Source: Xiheimicrobium sp052034585 (GTDB taxonomy: Bacteria > Myxococcota > Myxococcia > Myxococcales > Myxococcaceae). Taken from it: 64,000 bases of DNA. Positions 17,377 through 27,206 of the stretch are shown here, piece after piece. The translations under genes were made by a program, and so were the position numbers. Every line of letters begins with the position of its first letter. Position 1 is the first letter of the stretch. Below the pieces are notes generated by a model, which ran no database searches, was not told the origin of the DNA, and saw only the letters and a list, made by a program, of their open reading frames with translations. Location of the stretch: positions 1 to 64,000 of the forward strand of contig JBPOIJ010000075.1 in NCBI GenBank assembly GCA_052034585.1. The letters are read 5' to 3'.

Positions 17377-17943
17377 TCAGCGACAGAGCGCGTCGGCCTC
17401 GGCTTTCGATCGCCCCACGGCGAGGCTGAGCTGACGGTAGGCGTCGAGCGCCTCTTCGAGGCCTGCACACCACGGAGGCGACTCACCTCGCCGACAGGTC
17501 TCGGTCGCCGCGACGAGGGTGTCGACCTTTCCTTCGACCCGCCCCTTCAGCTCCCCGATCGAAGCCGCCAGCGCGCGACAGGCGAGCCGCTCGCTGCGCA
17601 GGCCCTCCACCCGCGCGAGCTCGATGCGCTCGAGCCGCTCGAGGTGCCGAACCCGCGCCTCCTCGGTGAGATCGGCCGCTGGAATGCTCTCGAGCACCCG
17701 TCGTTCGAAGGCCAGCGCCTCGAGTCGATGTCGTGCGTCGAAGACCTGGGTTCGGGTCTCGACGATGCGATCGACCAAGACCGCGACGGCGCGATCATGG
17801 GCCAGCACCGTCGACTCGCCTGCCAGCGCGCGTTCAGTGAGGCGTCGCTGCGCTCGGGCGAGAACGACCTCAAGTGAATCAGGCACTTCTGGAGCTTGTC
17901 CCGCCACCCAGAGGAGCAGCCCAAGTGCGACGTCGGCCCGCAT
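17377..17943 (-). CDS. Secreted coiled-coil protein of unknown function
   Basis: A 188-aa protein from the ATG at 17943, which opens a signal peptide (MRADVALGLLLWVAGQA). An upstream in-frame extension runs into the riboswitch and thiC on the other strand and is rejected. The mature part is almost entirely charged helix (ARAQRRLTERALAGEST, FERRVLESIPAADLTEEA), with two Cys pairs near the C-terminus that could form disulfides (CRAL, TCRRGESPPWC). Probably a periplasmic helical or coiled-coil protein. Divergent from thiC, with 190 bases between the starts that also hold the TPP riboswitch. Confidence 0.65.
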   Translation of the reverse strand: MRADVALGLLLWVAGQAPEVPDSLEVVLARAQRRLTERALAGESTVLAHDRAVAVLVDRIVETRTQVFDARHRLEALAFERRVLESIPAADLTEEARVRHLERLERIELARVEGLRSERLACRALAASIGELKGRVEGKVDTLVAATETCRRGESPPWCAGLEEALDAYRQLSLAVGRSKAEADALCR

Positions 17944-18031
17944 GGCGCCAGCACTTGCACCTCGCGTTCCTCGGGAGCTTCTCAGTGCGAGTGGATCGAT
18001 CGCTCCAGAGATTTCGTGGTACGCGGCGACG

Positions 18032-18127
18032 TCCCGGGGAGCCGCCCCTCGTGGTGAGTCAGCGGCTGAGAGGATCGTGAGTGCGATCGACCCGCCGAAC
18101 CTGATCCGGTTCACACCGGCGAAGGGA
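18032..18127 (+). promoter_or_regulatory. TPP riboswitch (THI element) controlling thiC
   Basis: All conserved parts of a thiamine-pyrophosphate riboswitch are present in order: the GGGGAGCC arm near 18036, the pyrimidine-binding GCTGAGAGGA at 18065-18074, GACCC at 18089, and GAACCTGATCCGGTTC with CACCGG and GAAGGGA at 18098-18127. The closing P1 helix pairs TCCC (18032-18035) with GGGA (18124-18127). That 3' strand is also the ribosome-binding site, and thiC starts 6 bases later. Ligand binding would therefore hide the ribosome site, a translational OFF switch. Confidence 0.95.
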
Positions 18128-18133
18128 GCGCCC

Positions 18134-19978
<1,845 letters not shown>

Positions 19979-19986
19979 TCAGCCGA

Positions 19987-20307
19987 TCACTTCGCGGGTT
20001 GGCTGAGCAGCTCGACCGCCAGCGTGGGCTTGGTGTCGATCTGCAGCATCAGGGTGCCGATGTGGAGCGTCACCCGCCCGGGGAAGGCGGCGTCTTCGGT
20101 CACCTTCGCTACCGGGCCGACGTCGAAGTCGGCGCGCACCACGCCCTTGGGGTCGAGCAGCACGCCCATGAAGTGCTGCCGGGCGTCGATGCTCACCTTG
20201 AGGCGGGCGCCATCGGCGCTGTCGACCGCAAACCGCACGTCATTGCCGAGGCTCTCGACGTTGTTCGCTCCGAGGACCTTCGCGAGTCGTTTGGTGGTGT
20301 CGTCCAT
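19987..20307 (-). CDS. Hypothetical 106-aa protein downstream of the EF-G paralogue
   Basis: Small soluble protein from the ATG at 20307, with an AAAGGA ribosome site 6 bases upstream. It lies 27 bases after the EF-G-like stop on the same strand, so it is probably co-transcribed. The sequence alternates strands and turns (VRFAVDSADGARLKVSID, FMGVLLDPKGVVRADFDVG), suggesting a small beta-barrel or sandwich. No signal peptide, TM or Cys. No known family recognised. Its position suggests a link to the translation factor upstream, but nothing in the sequence shows it. Confidence 0.6.
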   Translation of the reverse strand: MDDTTKRLAKVLGANNVESLGNDVRFAVDSADGARLKVSIDARQHFMGVLLDPKGVVRADFDVGPVAKVTEDAAFPGRVTLHIGTLMLQIDTKPTLAVELLSQPAK

Positions 20308-20334
20308 GTTCGTTTCCTTTCGTGATCTTCGAGC

Positions 20335-22386
20335 TCACTCCGTCGGCATCTTCCGGTTCGCCCGCGAGGCGACGATCTGCTGCTGGAGGTTGGGCGGCAC
20401 CGGCTCGTAGTGCGACAACTCCATGACGAAGCTCCCCGAGCCCCCGGTGCTCCCGCGCAGCTGGTTCGCGTAGTCCTTCAGCTCGGCCAAGGGCGCCTGC
20501 GCGCGCACCGTCGACATCCCACCCGAGCCCGACTCCACGCCCATGACCCGTCCACGCACGTGCTTGAGCGCGCCGGTGATCGTGCCGAGGTGCTGCTCGG
20601 GAATGGAGATCTCCATCGACACGAGCGGCTCGAGCAGCGCCGGGCGGCCCTTCTCCATCGCGTCGCGCACTGCCAGCTTGCTTGCCGAGCGAAACGCAAT
20701 GTCCTTCGAGTCCACCGCGTGGTGTTTCCCGTCGTACACGATCACCCGCACGTCCTTGACGGGGAACCCGGCGAGCACGCCCTCCTCCATCGCGTCGTAC
20801 ACGCCCTTCTCAACGGCCGGAATGAAGTGGGTCGGAATGCTCGCGCCGAAGACCTCGCTCTTGAACTCGATGCCGGCGCCGCGGGGCATCGGCTCGATCC
20901 GCAAGAAGACCTCGGCGAACTGGCCGGCGCCGCCCGTCTGCTTCTTGAGCCGGTGGTGCCCCTCGGCCTTGGCGGTGACGGTCTCGTGGTACGGCACCGT
21001 CGGCGACTTCGCGCTCACCTCGAGCTTGAACCGGTTCTTGAGCCGCTCGAGCAGCACCTTGAGGTGAATGTCGCCCACGCCCGAGAGCACCAGCTCGTGC
21101 GTGTTGGGGTCGTTCTTGAACTTGAACGTCGGGTCTTCTTCCGCGAGCCGCTGCAGCGACTGGCTCAGCTTCACGTCGTCGCCGCGGTTCTTCGGCTCCA
21201 CCGCCACCGAGAGCATGGGCGCCGGCGCGACCGGAGAGACCACCTTCCACTCACCCGACAGCAGCGGGTCGTGCAGCACCTGATCGACGTGGATGTCTTC
21301 CATGCGGGCGAGGGCGACGAGATCGCCGGCGTAGGCGAGCGCCTCGAGCTCGGGGTGATCACGCCCCTCGACCTTGAGCACGTGGCCGGCCTTGCGCGGC
21401 TTCTTGTCGTGGCCACAGATGAAGCTGGTGGTGCCGTCGAGCTTGCCCTGGAGCACGCGAATGAGCGCCAGCTGCCCCACGCCCGGGTCGTTGGTCACCT
21501 TGAAGATGTGCCCGAGGAACGGCGCGTCGATCGAGCACTCGAGCTCCACCGGCACCCCGTCTCGCAACAGGCGACGCTTGCGGCCGCTCACCGGGCTCGC
21601 GCCTTCTTCGGTCAGCACGTGGAGCAAGTCGTCGACGCCCACTTCGTCACGCGCGCTGGTGAAGAGCACCGGCACGACGTGGCCCTGGGTCATCGCCTTG
21701 ACGAAGGTGGCCCGCAGCTCGTCGAGCGGAATCCGCTCGCCGGAGAGGTACTTCTCGAGCTTGGCGTCGTCGACGTCGATGGTCGACTCGAGCATCTCGC
21801 GGTGCACCTCGCCGACCGAGAAGAGATCGGCGGCGCCGGCCTCCTCGTCGAAGCAGTCCACCACGTCCTTCGCGCCCTTGGTGGGCAGGTTGATGCAGTG
21901 AACGGTCGCCCCGAAGATCTCCTTGAGCTCGCGCACCCGATCCTTGAGCACCGCTGGCGAGACCGCGTCGATCTTGTTGATCACCAGCATGCGCGCGAGG
22001 CCGGCTTCTCCTGCAGCGTGGAAGAGCCGACGGGTGTTGAGCTCGACGCCGGTGTTGGCGTTCACCACGATGAGCGCGGTCTCGACGGCGGGCAACGCCG
22101 CCAGCGCATAGCCGATGAACTCGGGGTGCCCCGGGGTGTCGATGACGTTGATCTCGCGCTTGTTCGACGTCGCGAACAGCAGCGACGAGTTCGTCGAGTG
22201 GCGGTGCTCCTTCGCCTCCGGCTCGTAGTCACTCGTGGTGGTGGCGTCCTCCACCGAGCCCATGCGCGAGATGGCGCCACATCGATGCAGCATCGCCTCG
22301 GCGAGCGTCGTCTTGCCTGCCCCGCCATGGCCCAGGAGCACGACGTTCCTCAGATCCTCGGGTCGAAAACTGGCTGCCTTGCTCAT
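20335..22386 (-). CDS. Elongation factor G-like translational GTPase (EF-G2 type paralogue)
   Basis: A 683-aa five-domain translational GTPase. The ATG at 22386 follows a clear GGAGG ribosome site. G-motifs: P-loop GHGGAGKTT (canonical EF-G has AHIDAGKT), G3 DTPGHPEF and G4 NKID. Domains III-V follow, including FAEVFLRIEP and the C-terminal KHVRGRVMGVESG. The altered P-loop, and the lack of rpsL/rpsG/tuf neighbours, mark it as an EF-G paralogue of the EF-G2-like group rather than the main elongation factor. Such paralogues may act in recycling or stress translation; the role here is not shown. The 5' leader carries three hairpins. Confidence 0.88.
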   Translation of the reverse strand: MSKAASFRPEDLRNVVLLGHGGAGKTTLAEAMLHRCGAISRMGSVEDATTTSDYEPEAKEHRHSTNSSLLFATSNKREINVIDTPGHPEFIGYALAALPAVETALIVVNANTGVELNTRRLFHAAGEAGLARMLVINKIDAVSPAVLKDRVRELKEIFGATVHCINLPTKGAKDVVDCFDEEAGAADLFSVGEVHREMLESTIDVDDAKLEKYLSGERIPLDELRATFVKAMTQGHVVPVLFTSARDEVGVDDLLHVLTEEGASPVSGRKRRLLRDGVPVELECSIDAPFLGHIFKVTNDPGVGQLALIRVLQGKLDGTTSFICGHDKKPRKAGHVLKVEGRDHPELEALAYAGDLVALARMEDIHVDQVLHDPLLSGEWKVVSPVAPAPMLSVAVEPKNRGDDVKLSQSLQRLAEEDPTFKFKNDPNTHELVLSGVGDIHLKVLLERLKNRFKLEVSAKSPTVPYHETVTAKAEGHHRLKKQTGGAGQFAEVFLRIEPMPRGAGIEFKSEVFGASIPTHFIPAVEKGVYDAMEEGVLAGFPVKDVRVIVYDGKHHAVDSKDIAFRSASKLAVRDAMEKGRPALLEPLVSMEISIPEQHLGTITGALKHVRGRVMGVESGSGGMSTVRAQAPLAELKDYANQLRGSTGGSGSFVMELSHYEPVPPNLQQQIVASRANRKMPTE

Positions 22387-22416
22387 GACTGCCTCCAAGT
22401 TGACTGAAGCCGTCAT

Positions 22417-22479
22417 CGCACGGTTGGCAGGTGAAAGACCGTGCGAAGGCATGGCGATGCCTGTGCATTCGCTGCACAG
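22417..22479 (-). promoter_or_regulatory. Three tandem hairpins in the EF-G paralogue leader
   Basis: Three perfect inverted repeats follow one another in 63 bases, given here as plus-strand arms. They are CGCACGGT/ACCGTGCG (22417-22424, 22438-22445), GGCAT/ATGCC (22448-22452, 22457-22461, GGCG loop) and CTGTGCA/TGCACAG (22461-22467, 22473-22479, 5-base loop). They lie between the histidine-kinase stop and the EF-G-like start, about 20 bases upstream of its ribosome site. No known riboswitch class is recognised. Confidence 0.55.
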
Positions 22480-22527
22480 CCGATTTTTCACGACTCGAAA
22501 TTGACGCGCGCCGACAAGCGAGGCCGA

Positions 22528-24618
22528 TCAAGCCACCCGCGCGAGCGGCACCTGGGTCGCGCGAGGCAACCGCACCCTGAAGCTGGAGCCCTGCCCCGGC
22601 CCTTCGGACTGCGCCTCGAGATCGCCACCCGCGCGCCGCACGATGCCGTAGGCAGCGGTCAGCCCCAGCCCGATGCCCTTGCCGACGCCACGGGTGGTGA
22701 AGAACGGCTCGAACACCCGCCGCAGGTGCTCCCGCGCGATGCCGCTGCCTTCGTCCTTCACTTCGATGAAGACCTCGTCACCCACGCTCCAGGTTCGAAG
22801 GTGCACGCGCTCGCCGTTGACCGTCGCCTGCCGCGCGTTCTTCACCAGGTGACCGAGCGCCTGATCGAGCTGGAGCGGCGCGATGTCGGCCGGCGCCGTC
22901 GCGCTCAGCTCGACCTCGACGTTGGCCGGCACGAGCTCGCCGTACTCCGAACGAATGACGCGAGAGACCGACGCGTTGCTGTCGGCCGGCTCCTTGCGCC
23001 CGATCTCGAGGCGCGACAGCTCGCGCAGCCCCTTGACGATGTCGGAGACGCGCCGCGCACCATCGAGCGACTCGTCCACCATCTCCACTGCGTCGTCGAG
23101 CGCCTGCAGATCGGGCTCGTCGAGCGAGGCGGCCCAGGCCTCGATTCGATCGAAGCGCCGCTCCCGCACCCAGGCCGCCAGCTGCGAGAGCATCGCGAGC
23201 GGCTCCCGCACGTCGTCGAGCACGCCTCGAAGGGTGCGCAGGTTCGAGGTGACGAAGCCGACCGGGTTGTTGATCTCGTGCGCCGCGCCCGACGCGAGCT
23301 GACCGATGGCCGCGAGCCGCTCGCTCTCCCTCAGCCGCTCCTGCAACGACCGCGAGTGGGTGATGTCCTGGTAGTGGACGACGACCGAGTTCGAGGCCCG
23401 ATCGTCGTTGAGCCAGTAGCCCGAGAAGGCGACCGTGGAGTCGCGCGCGGTGCGAGGGTTCTGGAGGGTCAGCTCGGAGCTCAGCGCCACGTCCCGACCC
23501 TTTCCGAGCGGGCAGCCAGGGCATGGAGTGTCTCGGCCCGCGAAGACCTCGTGGCAGACCTTCCCCGGCAGCATCTGAATCGGCAGCTGCACGCGCCGCG
23601 CGTAGGCCTGGTTGGCCCGGCGAATCACGAAGCCGTCGAGCAGCGCGATCGGCTCGCTGATCGCGTCGAAGGTGCGCTCCCATTCCTGCTTGGCGCGGCT
23701 GATCTGCTCGGTGCGTTCGCGGATCTTCTGCTCCAGGCTCGCGTTCGCCTGCAACACCTCGGTCTGGCTCGAGCGCAGCTGGGTGGTGATCTGCACGTTG
23801 TGCACGGCGATGGCGACGTGGGGCCCGAGCTGCACCAGGCGATGCAGGGTCACCGGGGTGAACGGCACTCGCTCCGCCGACCGCACCGCCATCAGCACGC
23901 CGAGGACGTCGCCCGCGAGCACCAACGGCACCGCGATGATCGAGCCGGTCTTGAAGCCCGTCTTCTCGTCGAAGGAAGGGTCGAAGTCGGCGCACTCGTT
24001 CGCGTGCGTCACCAGGCGCGGCCGCGCTTCGACGGCGACCTTCCCCGCGACGCCCTGCCCTCGCTTGAGCCGCACCCGCTCGATCTGCCCCTTGGCGCTC
24101 CCCTCGACGGTGTCGAAGGCCAGCGCACCGCTCTCCGGGTCGACGAGCAACAGGCTCGCGCCGTCGGCGTCGCAGAGTTCTCGCGTCTTCGAGATCGCCT
24201 CGTTCACCAACTCGGGCATCGTGAACTTCGAGGCGATCGACTGCGCGAACTCGTTCACCCGATCGGCGCCGTTGGGCTCGAGGCCGGCGAGGCGGCCATG
24301 CGCCCGAAAGACGGCGGCGATCAGCTCGCTGGGTTTGCTCGCATGCTCGACGTCACGGGTGGGCTCGTCGCCGAGCCGCCCGACCATGATCGGCACCGCG
24401 CCGACGGCCTTGAGCTGCTCGAGGTAGAGCCGAATGCCGGGCCGCGCTTCACAGACGACGATGCGCGCGTGGCCGGCATCGACCAACGAGAGCGCCTGCT
24501 CGGCCGGGGCCTGCACCGCCAGCACGCCCCACGGCATCAGGAGATCTTCGATGCGAGCCACCAGCGACGGTGAGTCGGCAACCAAGAGGACGGCCGGCGA
24601 TGTCGCTCCCGTCGTCAT
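22528..24618 (-). CDS. Hybrid-type sensor histidine kinase: pseudo-receiver, GAF, PAS, HisKA, HATPase
   Basis: A 696-aa soluble sensor kinase. Residues about 10-110 look like a receiver fold without the usual acidic pocket (VLLVADSPSLVARIEDLL, VVCEARPG). A GAF domain follows (LVNEAISKTRELCDADGASL, GVAGKVAVEARP), then a coiled coil and a PAS domain with an unusual TPCPGCPLGKG cysteine loop. HisKA has the phospho-His in ASGAAHEINNPVGF, and HATPase has NARQA, DEGSGIA and GIGLGLTAAYG. The start at ATG 24618 has GGTGAG upstream; a GTG 9 bases earlier is possible. It lies 32 bases after the receiver gene on the same strand, so the two form a likely cognate pair. Confidence 0.92.
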   Translation of the reverse strand: MTTGATSPAVLLVADSPSLVARIEDLLMPWGVLAVQAPAEQALSLVDAGHARIVVCEARPGIRLYLEQLKAVGAVPIMVGRLGDEPTRDVEHASKPSELIAAVFRAHGRLAGLEPNGADRVNEFAQSIASKFTMPELVNEAISKTRELCDADGASLLLVDPESGALAFDTVEGSAKGQIERVRLKRGQGVAGKVAVEARPRLVTHANECADFDPSFDEKTGFKTGSIIAVPLVLAGDVLGVLMAVRSAERVPFTPVTLHRLVQLGPHVAIAVHNVQITTQLRSSQTEVLQANASLEQKIRERTEQISRAKQEWERTFDAISEPIALLDGFVIRRANQAYARRVQLPIQMLPGKVCHEVFAGRDTPCPGCPLGKGRDVALSSELTLQNPRTARDSTVAFSGYWLNDDRASNSVVVHYQDITHSRSLQERLRESERLAAIGQLASGAAHEINNPVGFVTSNLRTLRGVLDDVREPLAMLSQLAAWVRERRFDRIEAWAASLDEPDLQALDDAVEMVDESLDGARRVSDIVKGLRELSRLEIGRKEPADSNASVSRVIRSEYGELVPANVEVELSATAPADIAPLQLDQALGHLVKNARQATVNGERVHLRTWSVGDEVFIEVKDEGSGIAREHLRRVFEPFFTTRGVGKGIGLGLTAAYGIVRRAGGDLEAQSEGPGQGSSFRVRLPRATQVPLARVA

Positions 24619-24650
24619 GTGCGCCACTCACCCCGCCGCCCGCCGTCGTC

Positions 24651-25214
24651 TCAGGAAGAAACCACCCGCAAGTCCATGCCAGCTCGCAACGAGCCCGGCT
24701 CCTCGTCGATCAAGATGAAGCCCTCGGCGTCACGCACCACGTGGCTGATGCCCGGGTTGTCGGACTCGAGCGACTTGAGCAGATCGTACTGGCGCCGCAC
24801 CATCGCGAGCAGGCGCCGGTTCTCCCGCTCGAGGTCGAGCTGCTCGAACGCGAGGAAGAGGGTCACCTTGAGCTCGGTGTCGTCCCACGGCTTGGTGAGG
24901 AACCGGTAGATGTTGCCCTGGTTGATGGCGTCGATCGCCGTCTGCATGTCGGCGTGGCCGGTGAGCATGATCCGCATGACGTCCGGGTAGCGAACGCGCA
25001 CCAGCTTGAGGAACTCGAGGCCCGTCATGTTGGGCATCAGGTGATCGCTGATCACCATGTCGACCGGCTGCTTCTTGAGCAGCTCGAGGCCCTCGGCGGG
25101 CTCATGGCCGAAGAACAGCTCGTACCCTTCCTTCCGCAGGCTCCGCCGCAGCGCGTGGCAGACGTTCTCTTCATCGTCGACGATCAGGATGCGGCGCGGC
25201 GGCGGCTGCTTCAT
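24651..25214 (-). CDS. Single-domain response regulator with C-terminal helical tail
   Basis: A 187-aa response regulator, first gene of the pair with the histidine kinase. Receiver signatures: RILIVDDEENV, phosphoacceptor Asp in MVISDHLMPNMTG, Thr in IMLTGHAD and Lys in FLTKPWDD. This composition is like receivers linked to HD-GYP proteins, but here no HD-GYP domain follows. The remaining 60 residues form a short coiled coil (EQLDLERENRRLLAMV) and a small acidic-beta end (DAEGFILIDEEPGS). The ATG at 25214 has an AGGAGA ribosome site. Output is therefore probably by protein contact. Confidence 0.9.
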   Translation of the reverse strand: MKQPPPRRILIVDDEENVCHALRRSLRKEGYELFFGHEPAEGLELLKKQPVDMVISDHLMPNMTGLEFLKLVRVRYPDVMRIMLTGHADMQTAIDAINQGNIYRFLTKPWDDTELKVTLFLAFEQLDLERENRRLLAMVRRQYDLLKSLESDNPGISHVVRDAEGFILIDEEPGSLRAGMDLRVVSS

Positions 25215-25261
25215 GGCGGTTCTCCTCGAGGACTACGCGCTACAAACCCGGTGCCAGCCCG

Positions 25262-26470
25262 TCACTTCGGAACAACAACTGGTTGAGAGGGAACGCTCAC
25301 GGGCACACTCACTCCCTGGGGCCTCGCGGACCCGCTCGAGAGCGCGCCGAAGCGCGTCGCCTGTGACTCATCGGACAAACGAAACACCACCCACCGGCCG
25401 TTCTTCTTCGCCAGCCCGAGGCGCTCGCCGATCGCTGGAACCGGGTGGTGCTCGACGTACTGCTCGAGCTCGCCCAGCCGCCCTCCAGGAACCGTCACCC
25501 GCACCATTCGCTCGCAGCTCGCCGCGACGCAGGCCTCGAGCTCCACGTCCATCGAAGTGACGATCAGCCCCGCCGACGTCGCCGACCGGTGAACGACGTG
25601 CGTTCGAACGACGCCGACCTCGACGGGGACGAGCTGGGCGAAGGCCGACGACGCGAGCCCGAGGACGAACACGCCGGTCCACCGAGAAAAGTGCTCGAGC
25701 CGACGACGCCGCGGCGCGACGGCCTTCACCGGCGCACGCCCCCGACGCGGAACGAGCAACACCAAGACGGCCAGGAGCGCGAGCGACACCCCGCCCACCG
25801 CGGAGCAACCGGCTGGGGGAGGAACCTCGCTCACCACCACGGGGATCGGCTCGGTGTAGAGCGCCTCGAGCCCGCGCCGATCGTCCTGCTGAAGCACACG
25901 CTTCCGGACCTCTCCCGCGCTCGCGCTCGGGAACATCACGACCTGCTCGTCCACCAGGTTGTGCATCAGGCCGAGCGCATGACCGAGCTCGTGGGTGAGC
26001 GTGTTCTGAACGTCGTCGATGCGGGTGTCGCCGCGCAGCTCGCTCGCCTTCCCGATCACTCGAAAGGTGTGCTGCTCGACGTTGAAGACGATGTCGGCGT
26101 CGACGATCTCGTTCGTGCGCGACTTGAGGGTCACCACCGTCGAGGCGAGCGCGTCGTCGGTGTAGGGCCAGTCGGCCAGCGCGAGGATCTCGTTCTGGTT
26201 GTCGGTGCCCTCGAGCTCGTAGCCAGGCCCACGCACCGCGCCCGGCACCAGCGTCACGTGGAGCGCTGGGGTCGCCTCCTCGAGCTCGGCCACTGCGGCG
26301 GTGATCGCCTCCAGCGCACCAGCCTCACCCATCAAGCGCGCGATGGAGGGGTCGACCACGAAGGTGACGTCACGCTGCCACTTCACCACGTCGCCCTGCG
26401 AGTCGACGCGCAGTTCGAATGCCGAGGCAGTGAGCGAGCACCCAAGAGCGGCGAGGAGCAGAGCACGCAT
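25262..26470 (-). CDS. Matrixin-like metalloprotease with internal MYXO-CTERM-like segment and fused secreted domain
   Basis: A 402-aa ORF from the ATG at 26470. A signal peptide (ALLLAALGCSLTASAF) leads to a zinc-protease domain with HELGHALGLMH, the HExxHxxGxxH motif of matrixins/metzincins, followed by the Met-turn-like VVMFPSAS. Next comes PPPAGCSAVGGVSLALL, a Gly-Cys plus hydrophobic helix plus Arg cluster that matches the MYXO-CTERM surface-anchoring tail, yet it is not at the end. About 145 more residues follow, beginning with what looks like a second signal peptide (TGVFVLGLASSAFAQ). The two parts may be separate genes fused by one extra base at a C5 run (25739-25743); a GTG at 25729 would then start the second, 155-aa protein. 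Confidence 0.75.
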   Translation of the reverse strand: MRALLLAALGCSLTASAFELRVDSQGDVVKWQRDVTFVVDPSIARLMGEAGALEAITAAVAELEEATPALHVTLVPGAVRGPGYELEGTDNQNEILALADWPYTDDALASTVVTLKSRTNEIVDADIVFNVEQHTFRVIGKASELRGDTRIDDVQNTLTHELGHALGLMHNLVDEQVVMFPSASAGEVRKRVLQQDDRRGLEALYTEPIPVVVSEVPPPAGCSAVGGVSLALLAVLVLLVPRRGRAPVKAVAPRRRRLEHFSRWTGVFVLGLASSAFAQLVPVEVGVVRTHVVHRSATSAGLIVTSMDVELEACVAASCERMVRVTVPGGRLGELEQYVEHHPVPAIGERLGLAKKNGRWVVFRLSDESQATRFGALSSGSARPQGVSVPVSVPSQPVVVPK

Positions 26471-26527
26471 GCCCTCCCTTCGAGCACGCACCGTGCCTCT
26501 CACGAGGCGTTCGACCCGCGTGGATTC

Positions 26528-27184
26528 TCAGGGACTTTTCGGCTCGCTCGGCCCGAGCGCTGGGGTCGCGCCGGCCTCCTGGGTCGCAGCCTCGAGAAAA
26601 GGGCTGTCGGGCGGAATCGACCCGAGTCCGAACGCACCCTCGAGCAGCCGGGTGAAGCGCTGGGCCGCGTCGGCCTGCGTCGAGGGGATGAACGCGATCA
26701 GCACCTCGCGAAAGAGCGCCTCGTCGACGAGGAAGTCCACCGTGAGGCACCCGGCACCGTCGGCTTGCTCTCGGAGCTCGACCGCCTTCACCGCGTCGAA
26801 CGGCACCAGCAGCGTGCGTGACTTGCCCGAGAACGGGGTGACGAAGTCGAGCCGCAGCCGAGAGGTCGCGAAGTTCAAGACGAAGCCCCGCTTGCGCTTC
26901 TCCCGACGCTCGAGCCAGCTCGAGCCCGCCACGACGACCCCGCCCGAGCCGATGAGGCACGCCGCCAGCCCCTGGCCCGCGAAGAGGAGCGACGCCAGCC
27001 CACCCACGATGAGCGCGAACCCGGCCCACGAGAGCGCCACCGGGCGCCAGCTCGCCGACGCAGCCTCGGTCTCGCCCACCATCATCGAGGGCTCGTAGCG
27101 GAGCGTGACGTCTCCGATGGTGCGGGCGACCGGGTTGTCCACCAACGCTTGGGCGAAGCCGCTCACCCACGCAGCCTCGTCCAC
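26528..27184 (-). CDS. Hypothetical membrane protein with cytoplasmic PH-like tail
   Basis: A 218-aa protein from a GTG at 27184. About 45 N-terminal residues are soluble, then two hydrophobic segments (residues 47-69 and 72-88: ALSWAGFALIVGGLASLLF, AACLIGSGGVVVAG). A basic boundary (ERREKRKRG) sets the inside face. A C-terminal soluble domain (FVLNFATSRLRLDF, LLVPFDAVKAVELRE) is rich in beta strands and ends in a Pro/Glu tail. The layout recalls small bacterial membrane proteins with a PH-like domain. It lies 22 bases downstream of the Cys-rich lipoprotein stop region on the same strand. No function can be assigned. Confidence 0.6.
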   Translation of the reverse strand: MDEAAWVSGFAQALVDNPVARTIGDVTLRYEPSMMVGETEAASASWRPVALSWAGFALIVGGLASLLFAGQGLAACLIGSGGVVVAGSSWLERREKRKRGFVLNFATSRLRLDFVTPFSGKSRTLLVPFDAVKAVELREQADGAGCLTVDFLVDEALFREVLIAFIPSTQADAAQRFTRLLEGAFGLGSIPPDSPFLEAATQEAGATPALGPSEPKSP

Positions 27185-27206
27185 GACGCGACGAACCTCC
27201 AGCCGC

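Noticed and set aside
22461..22486. CTGTGCA/TGCACAG stem plus T-run as a terminator
   Set aside because: The T-run follows the stem only on the plus strand, where no gene ends; on the coding strand it precedes the stem.
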